DNA of 7,031 nucleotides from Cyanobacteriota bacterium. Lineage in GTDB: Bacteria; Cyanobacteriota; Cyanobacteriia; PCC-6307; Cyanobiaceae. The notes under the pieces were generated by a model. That model searched no databases, was not told the origin of the DNA, and saw only the letters and a program-made list of their open reading frames with translations. The DNA lies in contig JAPLIF010000366.1 in NCBI GenBank assembly GCA_026389255.1, forward strand, positions 1 through 7,031. The letters are read 5' to 3'. The translations under genes and the position numbers were made by a program. Shown in pieces: positions 1 through 7,031 of the stretch (positions are counted from its first letter, which is position 1; each line of letters opens with the position of its first letter).

Positions 1-1196
1 CCCTCATCGGGCTGAATCCGCAGGATCAACTGGTTGGGGGTGGGCGCTCCACCGGCGGCATCAAACAGATGGACAGGGGCTTTGCGGAAGGTCAGGACCA
101 TTTCGGAGAGCCGCTTCGGCAGTCGCTTGCCGGTACGCAGGTAGAAGGGCACCCCCTGCCATCGCCAGTTATTGATGAACACCTTCATGGCCACATAGGT
201 TTCGGTGGTGCTGTTGGGGTTCACTCCCGGTTCCTGGCGGTAGCCGCTCAGGGGGTGGCTACTGGTGCCACCGGGGCCGTATTGACCCCGCACACAACAC
301 TTCCAGGGTTCATTTTCATCGGCCAGATGGGCGGCTTGCAGCACCTTGGCTTTTTCATTGCGAATCGCCTCAGGATCGAAGCGACCTGGCGGTTCCATCG
401 CTGTCAGGGCCAGGATCTGGGTGAGATGGTTTTGAACCATGTCCCGCAGGGCACCGGCGGATTCGTAATAGCCTGCTCTTTCTTCAACACCGACGGTTTC
501 TGCAGCGGTGATCTGCACGTTGGAGATATAATTTCGGTTCCAGATTGGTTCAAAAATTGTGTTAGCAAAGCGCATCACTAAAATATTTTGAACCGTTTCC
601 TTGCCCAGATAGTGGTCGATGCGGAAAACCTGGCTTTCCTTGGCGCAGGATTGAACGATCTTGTTCAGGTTTTGGGCGCTGCCGTAGTCTCGGCCGAAGG
701 GTTTCTCGATGACGATGCGACTGCGCTCGGGATCGGCAAGCAGTCCGGCTGAGGCTAGGGCCTTGCAGCCGCTGCCATAAAACTCAGGAGAAACGGAAAG
801 ATAAAAGGTGCGATTTCCCCGGGTAGCTCTTAGTCGATCAATTGTCTCAAGTCTTTGGGCCAGGCGAACCATGTGGTCGTTCTGCTGGAGATCGACCGGT
901 TCGTAAAACAGCCCCTGGGAAAACTGTTCCCAGGCCTGTAGATGTTCGCCGATCTCGGCCTTGAGGGCTGCCTGCATCCGCTCTCGGAATTCGGTGTCGC
1001 TCCAGGGGCGGCGTGCGCAACCAAGGATGGCAAATTCACTGGGGAGCCGCCGCTGGCAAAACAGCTCGAACAGGGCCGGAATCAGTTTGCGGTGAGTGAG
1101 ATCGCCGCTGGCTCCAAAGATCACCAAGCATTGGGGGGTGATGACCCGTTCTTGGCGGAGGCCAACCCTGAGGGGGTTGGTGAGGATGGACGTCAT
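1..1196 (-). CDS. zwf: Glucose-6-phosphate 1-dehydrogenase, N-terminal 398 residues (3' end outside window)
   Basis: This enzyme oxidises glucose 6-phosphate with NADP+ to 6-phosphogluconolactone and NADPH. It is the entry to the oxidative pentose phosphate pathway, the main dark catabolic route in cyanobacteria. Reading the minus strand from the ATG at 1196 gives one uninterrupted frame to the window edge. A Rossmann dinucleotide motif GASGDL lies at residues 28-33. EKPFGRD is at 164-170. The signature RIDHYLGKE at 192-200 carries the substrate-binding His and Lys. It is followed by VQN and FEPIWNRNYI, all diagnostic of the family. The start is supported by the usual N-terminal spacing before GASGDL and by AAGG a few bases upstream as a weak ribosome site. 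Family proteins are about 500 residues, so roughly 100 C-terminal residues are missing. It lies 132 bp downstream of petH on the same strand, so co-transcription is plausible. Cyanobacterial Zwf is known to be redox-controlled and helped by OpcA. Cysteines are visible at 23, 47, 60 and 184, but which are regulatory cannot be told here. Confidence 0.97.
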   Translation of the reverse strand, partial: MTSILTNPLRVGLRQERVITPQCLVIFGASGDLTHRKLIPALFELFCQRRLPSEFAILGCARRPWSDTEFRERMQAALKAEIGEHLQAWEQFSQGLFYEPVDLQQNDHMVRLAQRLETIDRLRATRGNRTFYLSVSPEFYGSGCKALASAGLLADPERSRIVIEKPFGRDYGSAQNLNKIVQSCAKESQVFRIDHYLGKETVQNILVMRFANTIFEPIWNRNYISNVQITAAETVGVEERAGYYESAGALRDMVQNHLTQILALTAMEPPGRFDPEAIRNEKAKVLQAAHLADENEPWKCCVRGQYGPGGTSSHPLSGYRQEPGVNPNSTTETYVAMKVFINNWRWQGVPFYLRTGKRLPKRLSEMVLTFRKAPVHLFDAAGGAPTPNQLILRIQPDE

Positions 1197-1285
1197 CGGC
1201 GGCCTTGCACTGCTCCAGGTTTAACGGCTCGGGAGCGTTTTGGCAGGTCGCGTGGGCTTGGAGTGTGTTCGATCACTGATGGGAT

Positions 1286-1310
1286 CCAGCCCTGGAAAGC
1301 CAGGATCTGG
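1286..1310. repeat. Hairpin in the petH-zwf spacer
   Basis: An inverted repeat has an inner 5-bp stem CCTGG/CCAGG around the loop AAAG (1291-1304) and an outer 4-bp stem CCAG/CTGG (1286-1289 with 1307-1310), separated by a small asymmetric internal loop. It starts about 19 bp past the petH stop. No T-run follows on the minus strand, so a classical intrinsic terminator is unlikely. An RNA processing, 3'-end stabilising or attenuating element between the two genes is possible. Confidence 0.5.
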
Positions 1311-1328
1311 ACCCCCACCTGGTCCGGG

Positions 1329-2531
<1,203 letters not shown>

Positions 2532-2544
2532 CTAAAACGCAGCG

Positions 2545-2550
2545 ATCATA
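2545..2550 (-). promoter_or_regulatory. Candidate petH -10 element
   Basis: On the minus strand the hexamer TATGAT matches the sigma-70 -10 consensus at five of six positions and lies 28 bp upstream of the petH ATG. No convincing -35 hexamer is found at the usual distance. That region is occupied by inverted repeats instead, so the element is only a candidate. It may depend on an activator or be fortuitous. Confidence 0.3.
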
Positions 2551-2564
2551 GGGAAAGCTCCCTA
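2549..2564. repeat. Perfect inverted repeat upstream of petH (proximal arm)
   Basis: TAGGGA and TCCCTA form a 6-bp perfect stem around a 4-base loop. The repeat begins 33 bp upstream of the petH start and directly abuts the next inverted repeat without a spacer. It could be a leader RNA hairpin of petH if transcription starts further upstream, or an operator if the -10 candidate at 2545-2550 is used. Confidence 0.6.
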
Positions 2565-2579
2565 CCCCCCTACGGGGGG
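2565..2579. repeat. Perfect G/C inverted repeat upstream of petH (distal arm)
   Basis: CCCCCC, loop TAC, then GGGGGG form a perfect 6-bp all-G/C stem, directly adjoining the repeat at 2549-2564. It lies in the divergent region between petH and the SRPBCC gene, about 100 bp upstream of the latter. There is no T-run on either side, so it is not an intrinsic terminator. Confidence 0.6.
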
Positions 2580-2680
2580 ATGCCCTCGCCAGGCTCCCGT
2601 GGTGCCGCTAGCTTTGCTGCAGCGTATGGGGTAACACCTGAAGCTGTGTCCGTCGCTCCGCACGAGTCTCCCGATTTCCC

Positions 2681-3253
2681 TTGACGCAGACCCTGGCACC
2701 ATTTTCCGCCCCCATGCCTGATCGCTGCCCCGAGCGACCGCTTGCAGGTGTCAACTGCACCCTGGACACCATCCAGCAGGAAATGGAGCGCTTGCCCCAG
2801 GGAACCCGCCGGTTGGTGGCCCAGTTGCGTTTACGAATTGAGCCCTACTGGTTGTGGTCGGCCCTCACTGATTACGACAACCTCAATCGCTTCATCCCCA
2901 ACCTCAGCCTTTCACGTCAGCTCTCCCGTGAGGGCAATCAGGTGCGGGTTGAACAGGTGGGGACTCAGAATGTCTGCGGCCTTCGCTTCAGCGCCAGGGT
3001 GCTGCTTGAGCTCCAGGAAGACCTGGAGGCAGGCCGGTTGGCATTCAAGATGGTGGAAGGAGATTTCCGCTGCTTTAAGGGCTTTTGGATGATCGGGATG
3101 GACCCGACCAGCACCTGGTTGCTCTACGACCTGACGGTCCAGGGAAACCCCGGCATGCCGATCGGCTTGATTGAACAGCGTCTTCAGCAAGACCTCGCTA
3201 ACAATCTGAGGGGAGTCCAACAGGAAGCCCATCGACGGGCTGGCAAGGGCTGA
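2681..3253 (+). CDS. SRPBCC-superfamily (START/COQ10-like, cyclase/dehydrase type) protein
   Basis: This cytosolic protein probably adopts a single helix-grip fold with a hydrophobic ligand cavity. The ligand and reaction are unknown. Counting from the TTG at 2681 (190 residues), ALTDYDNLNRFIPN at 61-74 is the hallmark helix of this family. The strands EQVGTQ (91-96) and FSARVLLELQ (103-112) follow, then VEGDF (125-129). The terminal amphipathic helix MPIGLIEQRLQQDLANNL spans 159-176. These features match a conserved cyanobacterial SRPBCC family that I recognise by pattern only. The start is uncertain. TTG at 2681 is the first possible codon after an upstream in-frame stop, ATG at 2714 is a reasonable alternative, and neither has a clear ribosome site. 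The first 35 or so residues are outside the conserved fold. The gene is divergent from petH and convergent with the tRNA-Glu gene. A lipid, quinone or pigment ligand would be a guess. Confidence 0.85.
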   Translation: MTQTLAPFSAPMPDRCPERPLAGVNCTLDTIQQEMERLPQGTRRLVAQLRLRIEPYWLWSALTDYDNLNRFIPNLSLSRQLSREGNQVRVEQVGTQNVCGLRFSARVLLELQEDLEAGRLAFKMVEGDFRCFKGFWMIGMDPTSTWLLYDLTVQGNPGMPIGLIEQRLQQDLANNLRGVQQEAHRRAGKG

Positions 3254-3291
3254 AACGAAACACAAGCCTGTAATTCATTAAGATATAATAT

Positions 3292-3309
3292 AAGTTTAAA
3301 TTTATACTT
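3292..3309. repeat. AT-rich imperfect palindrome in the convergent spacer
   Basis: An 18-bp near-perfect palindrome (AAGTTTAAA / TTTATACTT, one mismatched pair) is centred at 3300/3301. It sits in a stretch, 3271-3317, in which 42 of 47 bases are A or T. The stretch separates the 3' end of the SRPBCC gene from the 3' end of the tRNA, so it may help end both transcripts or serve as the tRNA trailer. It lacks the G/C stem of a normal terminator. Confidence 0.4.
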
Positions 3310-3317
3310 TTCTATAA

Positions 3318-3390
3318 TACCCCCAAGGGGATTCGAACCCCTGTCGCCTCCGTGAAAGGGAGGTGTCCTAGGCCTCTAGACGATGGGGGC
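3318..3390 (-). tRNA. tRNA-Glu, anticodon UUC
   Basis: A 73-nt tRNA is read on the minus strand. The acceptor stem GCCCCCA pairs with TGGGGGT (one G-U pair), with discriminator A at 3318. The anticodon stem CCTCC/GGAGG encloses the loop CTTTCAC, giving anticodon TTC at 3354-3356. The T arm is GGGG-TTCGAAT-CCCC. No CCA is encoded. All arms are intact. Besides translation, tRNA-Glu in cyanobacteria donates glutamate to glutamyl-tRNA reductase, the first step of heme, chlorophyll and bilin synthesis (the C5 pathway). The gene stands alone between the SRPBCC gene and sasA, with an AT-rich trailer. I could not identify a convincing promoter in the upstream region 3391-3546. Confidence 0.97.
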
Positions 3391-3432
3391 GAGGCCACAG
3401 TCGAGTGGACGCCATTAAGACCTTGGACCGTG

Positions 3433-3445
3433 ACTCCTGGGGAGT
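3433..3445. repeat. Short inverted repeat between sasA and tRNA-Glu
   Basis: ACTCC, loop TGG, GGAGT form a 5-bp perfect stem in the 156-bp spacer downstream of sasA and upstream of tRNA-Glu. No T-run follows on the minus strand, so a terminator role for sasA is weakly supported. I see nothing else clear in this spacer. Confidence 0.25.
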
Positions 3446-3546
3446 TTGGCATGAACCCCTTAAGGCTCGAACCAGGTCTGGTATGGCGATCAGCTCTGCG
3501 CTGTTGGTTTGAAACTACGGGTCGGTGGGGGCGTTCGTCAAGGCGC

Positions 3547-4722
3547 TCAGTCGTTCTCTTCATTGAGATCAGCAACTCCTGCGGCCGAGTTCGTCAGCGT
3601 CTGGCCGTTCCAAACGGGAACCGTGCAGTGGAAACAGGCCCCTTCTCCCGGTTCAGACACCACCCAGATGCGGCCTCCGTGGACCTGGGCGATCCTCCGG
3701 CAGACCGACAGTCCGACGCCATAGCCGGAGGTGGTGGTGGAGGTCTGGGGTAGGCGCACCCGATCCTGAAAGATGCGCTGCTGCTCTTTGAGGGGGACGC
3801 CCGGGCCGGTGTCACAGACGCTGATCTGGACCCATTGATTGGTGCGGTGCAGCAGGGTCAGAACGACACGACCGCCATCGGGGGTGAATTTCAGGGCGTT
3901 TTCGATCAGGTTGAGGAGCACCTGACGCATGCGCCGTTGATCGGCGTAGACATCGGGAAGATCGGCTGGGATGTCGGTGACGAATTCCAGGTTGCGACCC
4001 ATCCACAGCTTCTCGAGTTCGAGGATGGCTTCGGCCGCAACCTGGCCTAGGGCCAGCCGCTGGGGATTGAATAGGGCTTCCCAGCGGGTGGTACCCACTT
4101 CAAGAAGGTCGCTGGAGAGGGCCTCAATGTCGTCCAGCCGGCGTTTGAGAACGTCGTGGAAGCGGGCCTGGTCGATTTGCCCCAGCCCGTGGCTCTGGAT
4201 CGCCAGCTTGGCCGCCGTCAAGGGTGTGCGCAATTCATGGGCCACCATGCGCAGCAGTCGCTCCTGAACCCCCACCCGCTCGATCAGGGTTTCGTTCTCC
4301 TGGCGCAGGACCAGCAGCTGGTCTTCGAGTTGCACCTCGCGCAGACTGCGGCTGCCATCCATCTCCGCCGGGACGAGGCTGAGGCCCAGGCCCGTGACCA
4401 CTTCGGTTTGCTTCCAGCGGGGTAACCAACTGCGCACCTGGAGCGAAAGGGTGTTGCCGGCGAAGATCTGCTTGGGGGCGGGTTCGAGTTTGACAAGCGC
4501 CGGGGTAGCCACCAGTCGGTGCAGCTCCAGCACTTCCGGATGGCTGGCTGGATCGACGATTTCAAGGGACACCTGAAAGCCGAAGTCATCTTTGTTGAGA
4601 AAAGCCACCAACGCCCGCAGATCGTTGGTGGCCATGTGGTGCTTGCCAGCCACCAGCAACAACTTCAGGGACTGGAATTGGGTGGATTCCGCCTTGATGT
4701 CTGTGAGGGTCGTACCCGTCAT
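3547..4722 (-). CDS. sasA: Circadian clock output sensor histidine kinase SasA
   Basis: SasA senses KaiC through an N-terminal KaiB-like domain, autophosphorylates, and passes phosphate to the response regulator RpaA, which drives day/night transcription. Residues are numbered from an upstream TTG at 4749 (400 aa). The KaiB/thioredoxin-like sensor covers about 26-112, with LKLLLVAG (28-35), [27 protein letters not shown] (62-88, key part VATPALVKL) and KQIFAG. A coiled linker (about 134-165) follows. The H-box [10 protein letters not shown] carries the phosphoacceptor His171. The ATPase domain has the N-box NLIENALKF (280-288), G1 DTGPG (313-317), the F-box region around IFQDR (327-330) and G2 GYGVGL (342-347). 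No membrane segment is present, so it is soluble. I chose the ATG at 4722 (391 aa). The TTG would add nine residues unrelated to the fold, and neither start has a Shine-Dalgarno. It is divergent from the CpeS-like gene. Confidence 0.95.
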   Translation of the reverse strand: MTGTTLTDIKAESTQFQSLKLLLVAGKHHMATNDLRALVAFLNKDDFGFQVSLEIVDPASHPEVLELHRLVATPALVKLEPAPKQIFAGNTLSLQVRSWLPRWKQTEVVTGLGLSLVPAEMDGSRSLREVQLEDQLLVLRQENETLIERVGVQERLLRMVAHELRTPLTAAKLAIQSHGLGQIDQARFHDVLKRRLDDIEALSSDLLEVGTTRWEALFNPQRLALGQVAAEAILELEKLWMGRNLEFVTDIPADLPDVYADQRRMRQVLLNLIENALKFTPDGGRVVLTLLHRTNQWVQISVCDTGPGVPLKEQQRIFQDRVRLPQTSTTTSGYGVGLSVCRRIAQVHGGRIWVVSEPGEGACFHCTVPVWNGQTLTNSAAGVADLNEEND

Positions 4723-4913
4723 GGAGTCAGTGGAGAGGGGCGCCGCCAAGGGCGAGACGGGAGCAGATCAAAAGCATGAGGCTTCGCAGACCTGCAGCAC
4801 TCCCAGGGATTGGGCTGGGGATCGTCACACCCTATGGCTTTTAGGTGAAAACGAGCACACGTGCCCTGGATTGGCTATGAGGGAGGGATGCAAGGGCCTG
4901 AAGATTGGACGCC

Positions 4914-5546
4914 ATGACCAAGACGCCAGAGCCCCCTTTCCACGGGCCTCCCATCTCCAGTGCGGCAAAGACCTCTAAATCCGCCGGCACCAACACGGGG
5001 GTGGTTCGCAGCCGCATTCAGCTGGATTCAAATTTGAAACGCTGGTTTGGGCGCAATCTTGGTCTTTGGCGTTCGCGGCGTCTCTATTTTTTCGCCGATG
5101 AAGAGGTGTTGCGACTTGATATGTTAGTGCGGGTTGAAATTTATAGTGAAACAAGCCATGGTGAAGCGGCTTATCGGCTTAGCTGGTGGCCGGAAGAGTC
5201 CTACGATTTTTTCAAGATCAAACCGCAATTTCGTGCTGAGGGTTGCGCGGATGCCTATCTCTGCGGTCACCAACTGCGACGCAGCCAGGATGTCGTAGCC
5301 GGCATCCCGATTAAAAGCCAGATTCGCCAGGTCGATGAGCACGAAGTTATTTTGGAATCCCAGGACCAGGATCTGCATGTGATCGAGCACATTCGCCTGG
5401 TGGATCAAGATCGCTACCGCTCCCGTTCGATTTATTGCTGGCGTGATGGCCAGCTTGAAATCAGCGAAATCCACCATGAGATCCGTTTGGAGGTGGCCGG
5501 CCCTCCCCTGCTTGGGGCAGCGACGTTGGCTCCCTTGTCGGACTGA
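4914..5546 (+). CDS. Probable CpeS/CpcS-like lipocalin-fold protein (phycobiliprotein lyase relative)
   Basis: CpeS-type lyases attach phycobilins to cysteines of phycobiliproteins. This protein resembles that family by pattern, not by any search. Numbered from the ATG at 4914 (210 aa), residues 1-30 are a Pro/Ser/Thr-rich, probably disordered tail. The family-like opening LKRWFGRNLGLWRSRRLYFF spans about 41-60, comparable to the FF..S.G.W.S.R of CpeS proteins. Alternating beta-strand segments follow. The closing segment from about 158 (HIRLVDQDRYRSRSI, then EISEIHHEIRL) resembles the terminal strands of that fold. It could instead be a cyanobacterial conserved hypothetical outside the lyase family. 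There is no signal peptide or membrane segment. An in-frame TTG at 4905 is an alternative start. GC content falls to 45 of 100 bases at 5121-5220, lower than the adjacent genes. It is divergent from sasA and followed by a gene on the same strand about 90 bp on. Confidence 0.65.
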   Translation: MTKTPEPPFHGPPISSAAKTSKSAGTNTGVVRSRIQLDSNLKRWFGRNLGLWRSRRLYFFADEEVLRLDMLVRVEIYSETSHGEAAYRLSWWPEESYDFFKIKPQFRAEGCADAYLCGHQLRRSQDVVAGIPIKSQIRQVDEHEVILESQDQDLHVIEHIRLVDQDRYRSRSIYCWRDGQLEISEIHHEIRLEVAGPPLLGAATLAPLSD

Positions 5547-5638
5547 CGCACCGGCTGCTGAGGCCACGCTGTCAACTGGCGCCACTGGGCGGCGGGCCTG
5601 CGATGCAGCAGCATGGCCAAGTTCATCCCTTCTTCCCC

Positions 5639-6076
5639 ATGCTCGCCAAGCGGTCCTTCCTGGCCCTGGCCATCTTTGGTCTCAGCCTGTCCTTCCCCAC
5701 CGCGGTCCTGGCGCAAGCGGCCAAGGCTCCCGCCGCCACCCCGGCGACTGCCGACCAGTTCAACACCTACATGAGTATGGCGGCCATCAACATGTGCACC
5801 TTGGCCCAACTCAAGTTGCCGTTTAAGGCCTCCATGGAAGGCAACCTCAGCATGTTGACCTCCGTGCTGACCACCAAACATGGCAGTCAGATTCAAGGGG
5901 CCCCTTCCCCATTGACCCGCGAGCAGCTTGTCAATGCTTCCGTAGCCGAAACCGTGCTGCGGATTGACAAGTTCTGTGGCTCTTCGCTGCCGCCGGATTG
6001 GAAGAAGGAAGTTGACACCTTGGTGGGCCAGGTCAAGAAGGCCATGCAAGCGGCCGGTTCCGGCGGCAAGAAGTAG
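5639..6076 (+). CDS. Small secreted protein of unknown function
   Basis: The 145-residue product begins with a classical signal peptide: the positive n-region MLAKR, a hydrophobic core to about residue 18, and a likely cleavage after VLA (about 25). The mature protein would thus be periplasmic or exported. An Ala/Pro-rich stretch follows, then a conserved-looking core: DQFNTYMSMAAINMC (39-53), an LKLPF segment, TKHG (79-82), and LRIDKFCGSSLPP (107-119), ending with a Lys-rich tail. Two cysteines (53 and 113) are the only ones in the mature part and could form a disulfide. I recall similar small proteins in marine Synechococcus carrying an unsupported 'cAMP phosphodiesterase' label, but no catalytic motif is visible and I assign no function. 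An ATG at 5603 would add 12 residues before the signal peptide and is less likely. The gene ends 13 bp before pepN and may be co-transcribed with it. Confidence 0.8.
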   Translation: MLAKRSFLALAIFGLSLSFPTAVLAQAAKAPAATPATADQFNTYMSMAAINMCTLAQLKLPFKASMEGNLSMLTSVLTTKHGSQIQGAPSPLTREQLVNASVAETVLRIDKFCGSSLPPDWKKEVDTLVGQVKKAMQAAGSGGKK

Positions 6077-6089
6077 GCCAGGCCCCCCC

Positions 6090-7031
6090 ATGGCCGCCGT
6101 CCATCTCGCCGATTACCACCCCTATCCCTACCGACTAAGTCGCACCGACCTGACGGTGCGGCTTGAGGGTGATGACGCCTTTGTGGAGGCGGAGCTGGCC
6201 CTGGAGCCGGCGACCCCTGGAGCCCCTGGGCCCCTGGAGTTGGAAGGCGTCGGCCTGGAATTGCTGGAGATCAACCTGGAAGGCCTGCCCCTGGCACCCC
6301 AGGGCTACCGCCATACGGCCGTTGGCCTAACCCTGCTGAATCCACCCCAGGGTCCGTTTGTACTGCGGACCCTGGTGCGGCTTGAGCCCCAAACCAACAC
6401 CAGCCTGGAAGGCCTCTACGGCAGTGGCGGCATGGTGACCACCCAGTGTGAGGCGGAGGGCTTTCGCCGCATCACCTTCCATCCGGATCGCCCCGATGTG
6501 CTCAGTTGTTTTCGGGTGCGGCTTGAGGCCGATCGGGAGCGCTATCCGGTGTTGCTCTCCAATGGCAATGGGGTCGAGGCGGGCCCCCTGCCATCTGGAG
6601 TCGATGGCCGCGCCCGGCACTACGCCGTTTGGGATGATCCCTTCCCCAAACCCTCCTATTTGTTTGCCCTCGTGGCTGGCCAACTGGAGGAAGTGACGGG
6701 TGCCTTCGTTACGGCCAGTGGTCGTGAGGTGCGCTTGCGGCTCCATGTCGAGCCTGGTGATGCGCCTCTGACAGCCCATGCGATGGCGAGCTTGAAGCGT
6801 TGCATGGCCTGGGATGAGCAGGTCTATGGGCTGGAGTATGACCTGAATGAATTCAATATTGTTGCTGTGCGCCATTTCAATATGGGCGCTATGGAGAACA
6901 AGAGTCTGAATATCTTTAACTCCAAGTTGGTGCTGGCTGATGCCGAAACGGCTACGGATGCTGAGTTGGAGAGGGTTGAAAGTGTGATTGCCCATGAGTA
7001 TTTTCATAATTGGACGGGTAATCGCATCACC
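6090..7031 (+). CDS. pepN: Aminopeptidase N (M1 family), N-terminal 314 residues (3' end outside window)
   Basis: This zinc metallopeptidase removes N-terminal residues from peptides in the cytoplasm and serves peptide turnover. The ATG at 6090 opens a frame that runs to the window edge. After the N-terminal beta domain come LEGLYGSGG (105-113), TTQCEAEGFR with Gln119 of the substrate pocket (about 117-126), RPDVLSCF, LLSNGNG, DPFPKPSYLFALVAG and FNIVAV. The exopeptidase motif GAMEN is at 266-270, followed by KSLNIFNSK. The zinc site HEYFH is at 302-306, with ligands His302 and His306 and the general base Glu303, then NWTGNRIT at the edge. The third zinc ligand, a Glu 19 residues past the second His, lies outside the window. 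Motif positions are within about five residues of E. coli PepN (870 aa), so over 550 residues are missing. There is a Pro/Gly-rich insert at about 44-52. Confidence 0.97.
   Translation, partial: MAAVHLADYHPYPYRLSRTDLTVRLEGDDAFVEAELALEPATPGAPGPLELEGVGLELLEINLEGLPLAPQGYRHTAVGLTLLNPPQGPFVLRTLVRLEPQTNTSLEGLYGSGGMVTTQCEAEGFRRITFHPDRPDVLSCFRVRLEADRERYPVLLSNGNGVEAGPLPSGVDGRARHYAVWDDPFPKPSYLFALVAGQLEEVTGAFVTASGREVRLRLHVEPGDAPLTAHAMASLKRCMAWDEQVYGLEYDLNEFNIVAVRHFNMGAMENKSLNIFNSKLVLADAETATDAELERVESVIAHEYFHNWTGNRIT

Noticed and set aside
69..581. Plus-strand open frame of 170 aa opposite zwf
   Set aside because: It overlaps the conserved core of glucose-6-phosphate dehydrogenase in antisense and has no coherent protein features.
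3433..3445. Possible intrinsic terminator of sasA
   Set aside because: The stem is only 5 bp and no T-run follows on the minus strand, so it is listed only as a weak inverted repeat.
3312..3575. Minus-strand open frame of 87 aa over the tRNA
   Set aside because: It runs through the complete tRNA-Glu gene and the sasA end, and its C-terminus is a translation of the tRNA sequence.
5432..6091. Long minus-strand open frame (219 aa) opposite the secreted protein gene
   Set aside because: It lies antisense to a plus-strand gene with a clear signal peptide and to the end of the CpeS-like gene. Its product is Gly/Gln/His/Arg-rich with no domain pattern, typical of an antisense shadow in GC-rich DNA.
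6327..7007. Minus-strand open frame (226 aa) opposite pepN
   Set aside because: It is antisense to the conserved GAMEN and HEYFH-bearing part of PepN. No domain or start signal supports it.

Overview
The window looks like GC-rich chromosomal DNA from a phycobilisome-bearing unicellular cyanobacterium, most likely of the Synechococcus/Cyanobium (alpha-cyanobacterial) group. The evidence is a ferredoxin-NADP reductase with an N-terminal CpcD-type phycobilisome-linker domain, a SasA circadian kinase with a KaiB-like sensor domain, a probable CpeS-type bilin lyase relative, and one HIP1 palindrome (GGCGATCGCC), a repeat typical of cyanobacteria. The genus-level placement is inference from gene content.

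Layout, left to right. Positions 1-1196 (minus): zwf, glucose-6-phosphate dehydrogenase, cut by the left edge so that its C-terminal part is missing. Positions 1329-2516 (minus): petH, 132 bp upstream of zwf on the same strand, with a hairpin in the spacer. Positions 2517-2680: divergent intergenic region with two back-to-back perfect inverted repeats close to the petH start. Positions 2681-3253 (plus): a START/COQ10-like SRPBCC protein. Positions 3254-3317: a very AT-rich convergent spacer. Positions 3318-3390 (minus): tRNA-Glu(UUC). Positions 3547-4722 (minus): sasA. Positions 4723-4913: divergent spacer. Positions 4914-5546 (plus): CpeS-like lipocalin-fold protein. Positions 5639-6076 (plus): small secreted protein of unknown function. 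Positions 6090-7031 (plus): N-terminal 314 codons of pepN, cut by the right edge. No gene-free stretch exceeds 300 bp.

Functionally, petH and zwf both concern NADPH supply: PetH makes NADPH from photosynthetic electron flow in the light, and Zwf makes it from sugar phosphate in the dark. SasA is the kinase that reads the KaiC oscillator and, through RpaA, controls day/night gene expression including dark carbon catabolism. tRNA-Glu serves both translation and, in cyanobacteria, tetrapyrrole synthesis. The right part is a lyase-like gene, a secreted small protein and a peptidase, all on one strand. The last two are 13 bp apart and may be co-transcribed.

The content is mostly recognisable housekeeping. 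I see no mobile element, CRISPR array or clearly new multi-gene system. The items most worth a second look are the paired hairpins upstream of petH, the hairpin between petH and zwf, the AT-rich palindromic island beside the tRNA, and the divergent CpeS-like and small secreted proteins.
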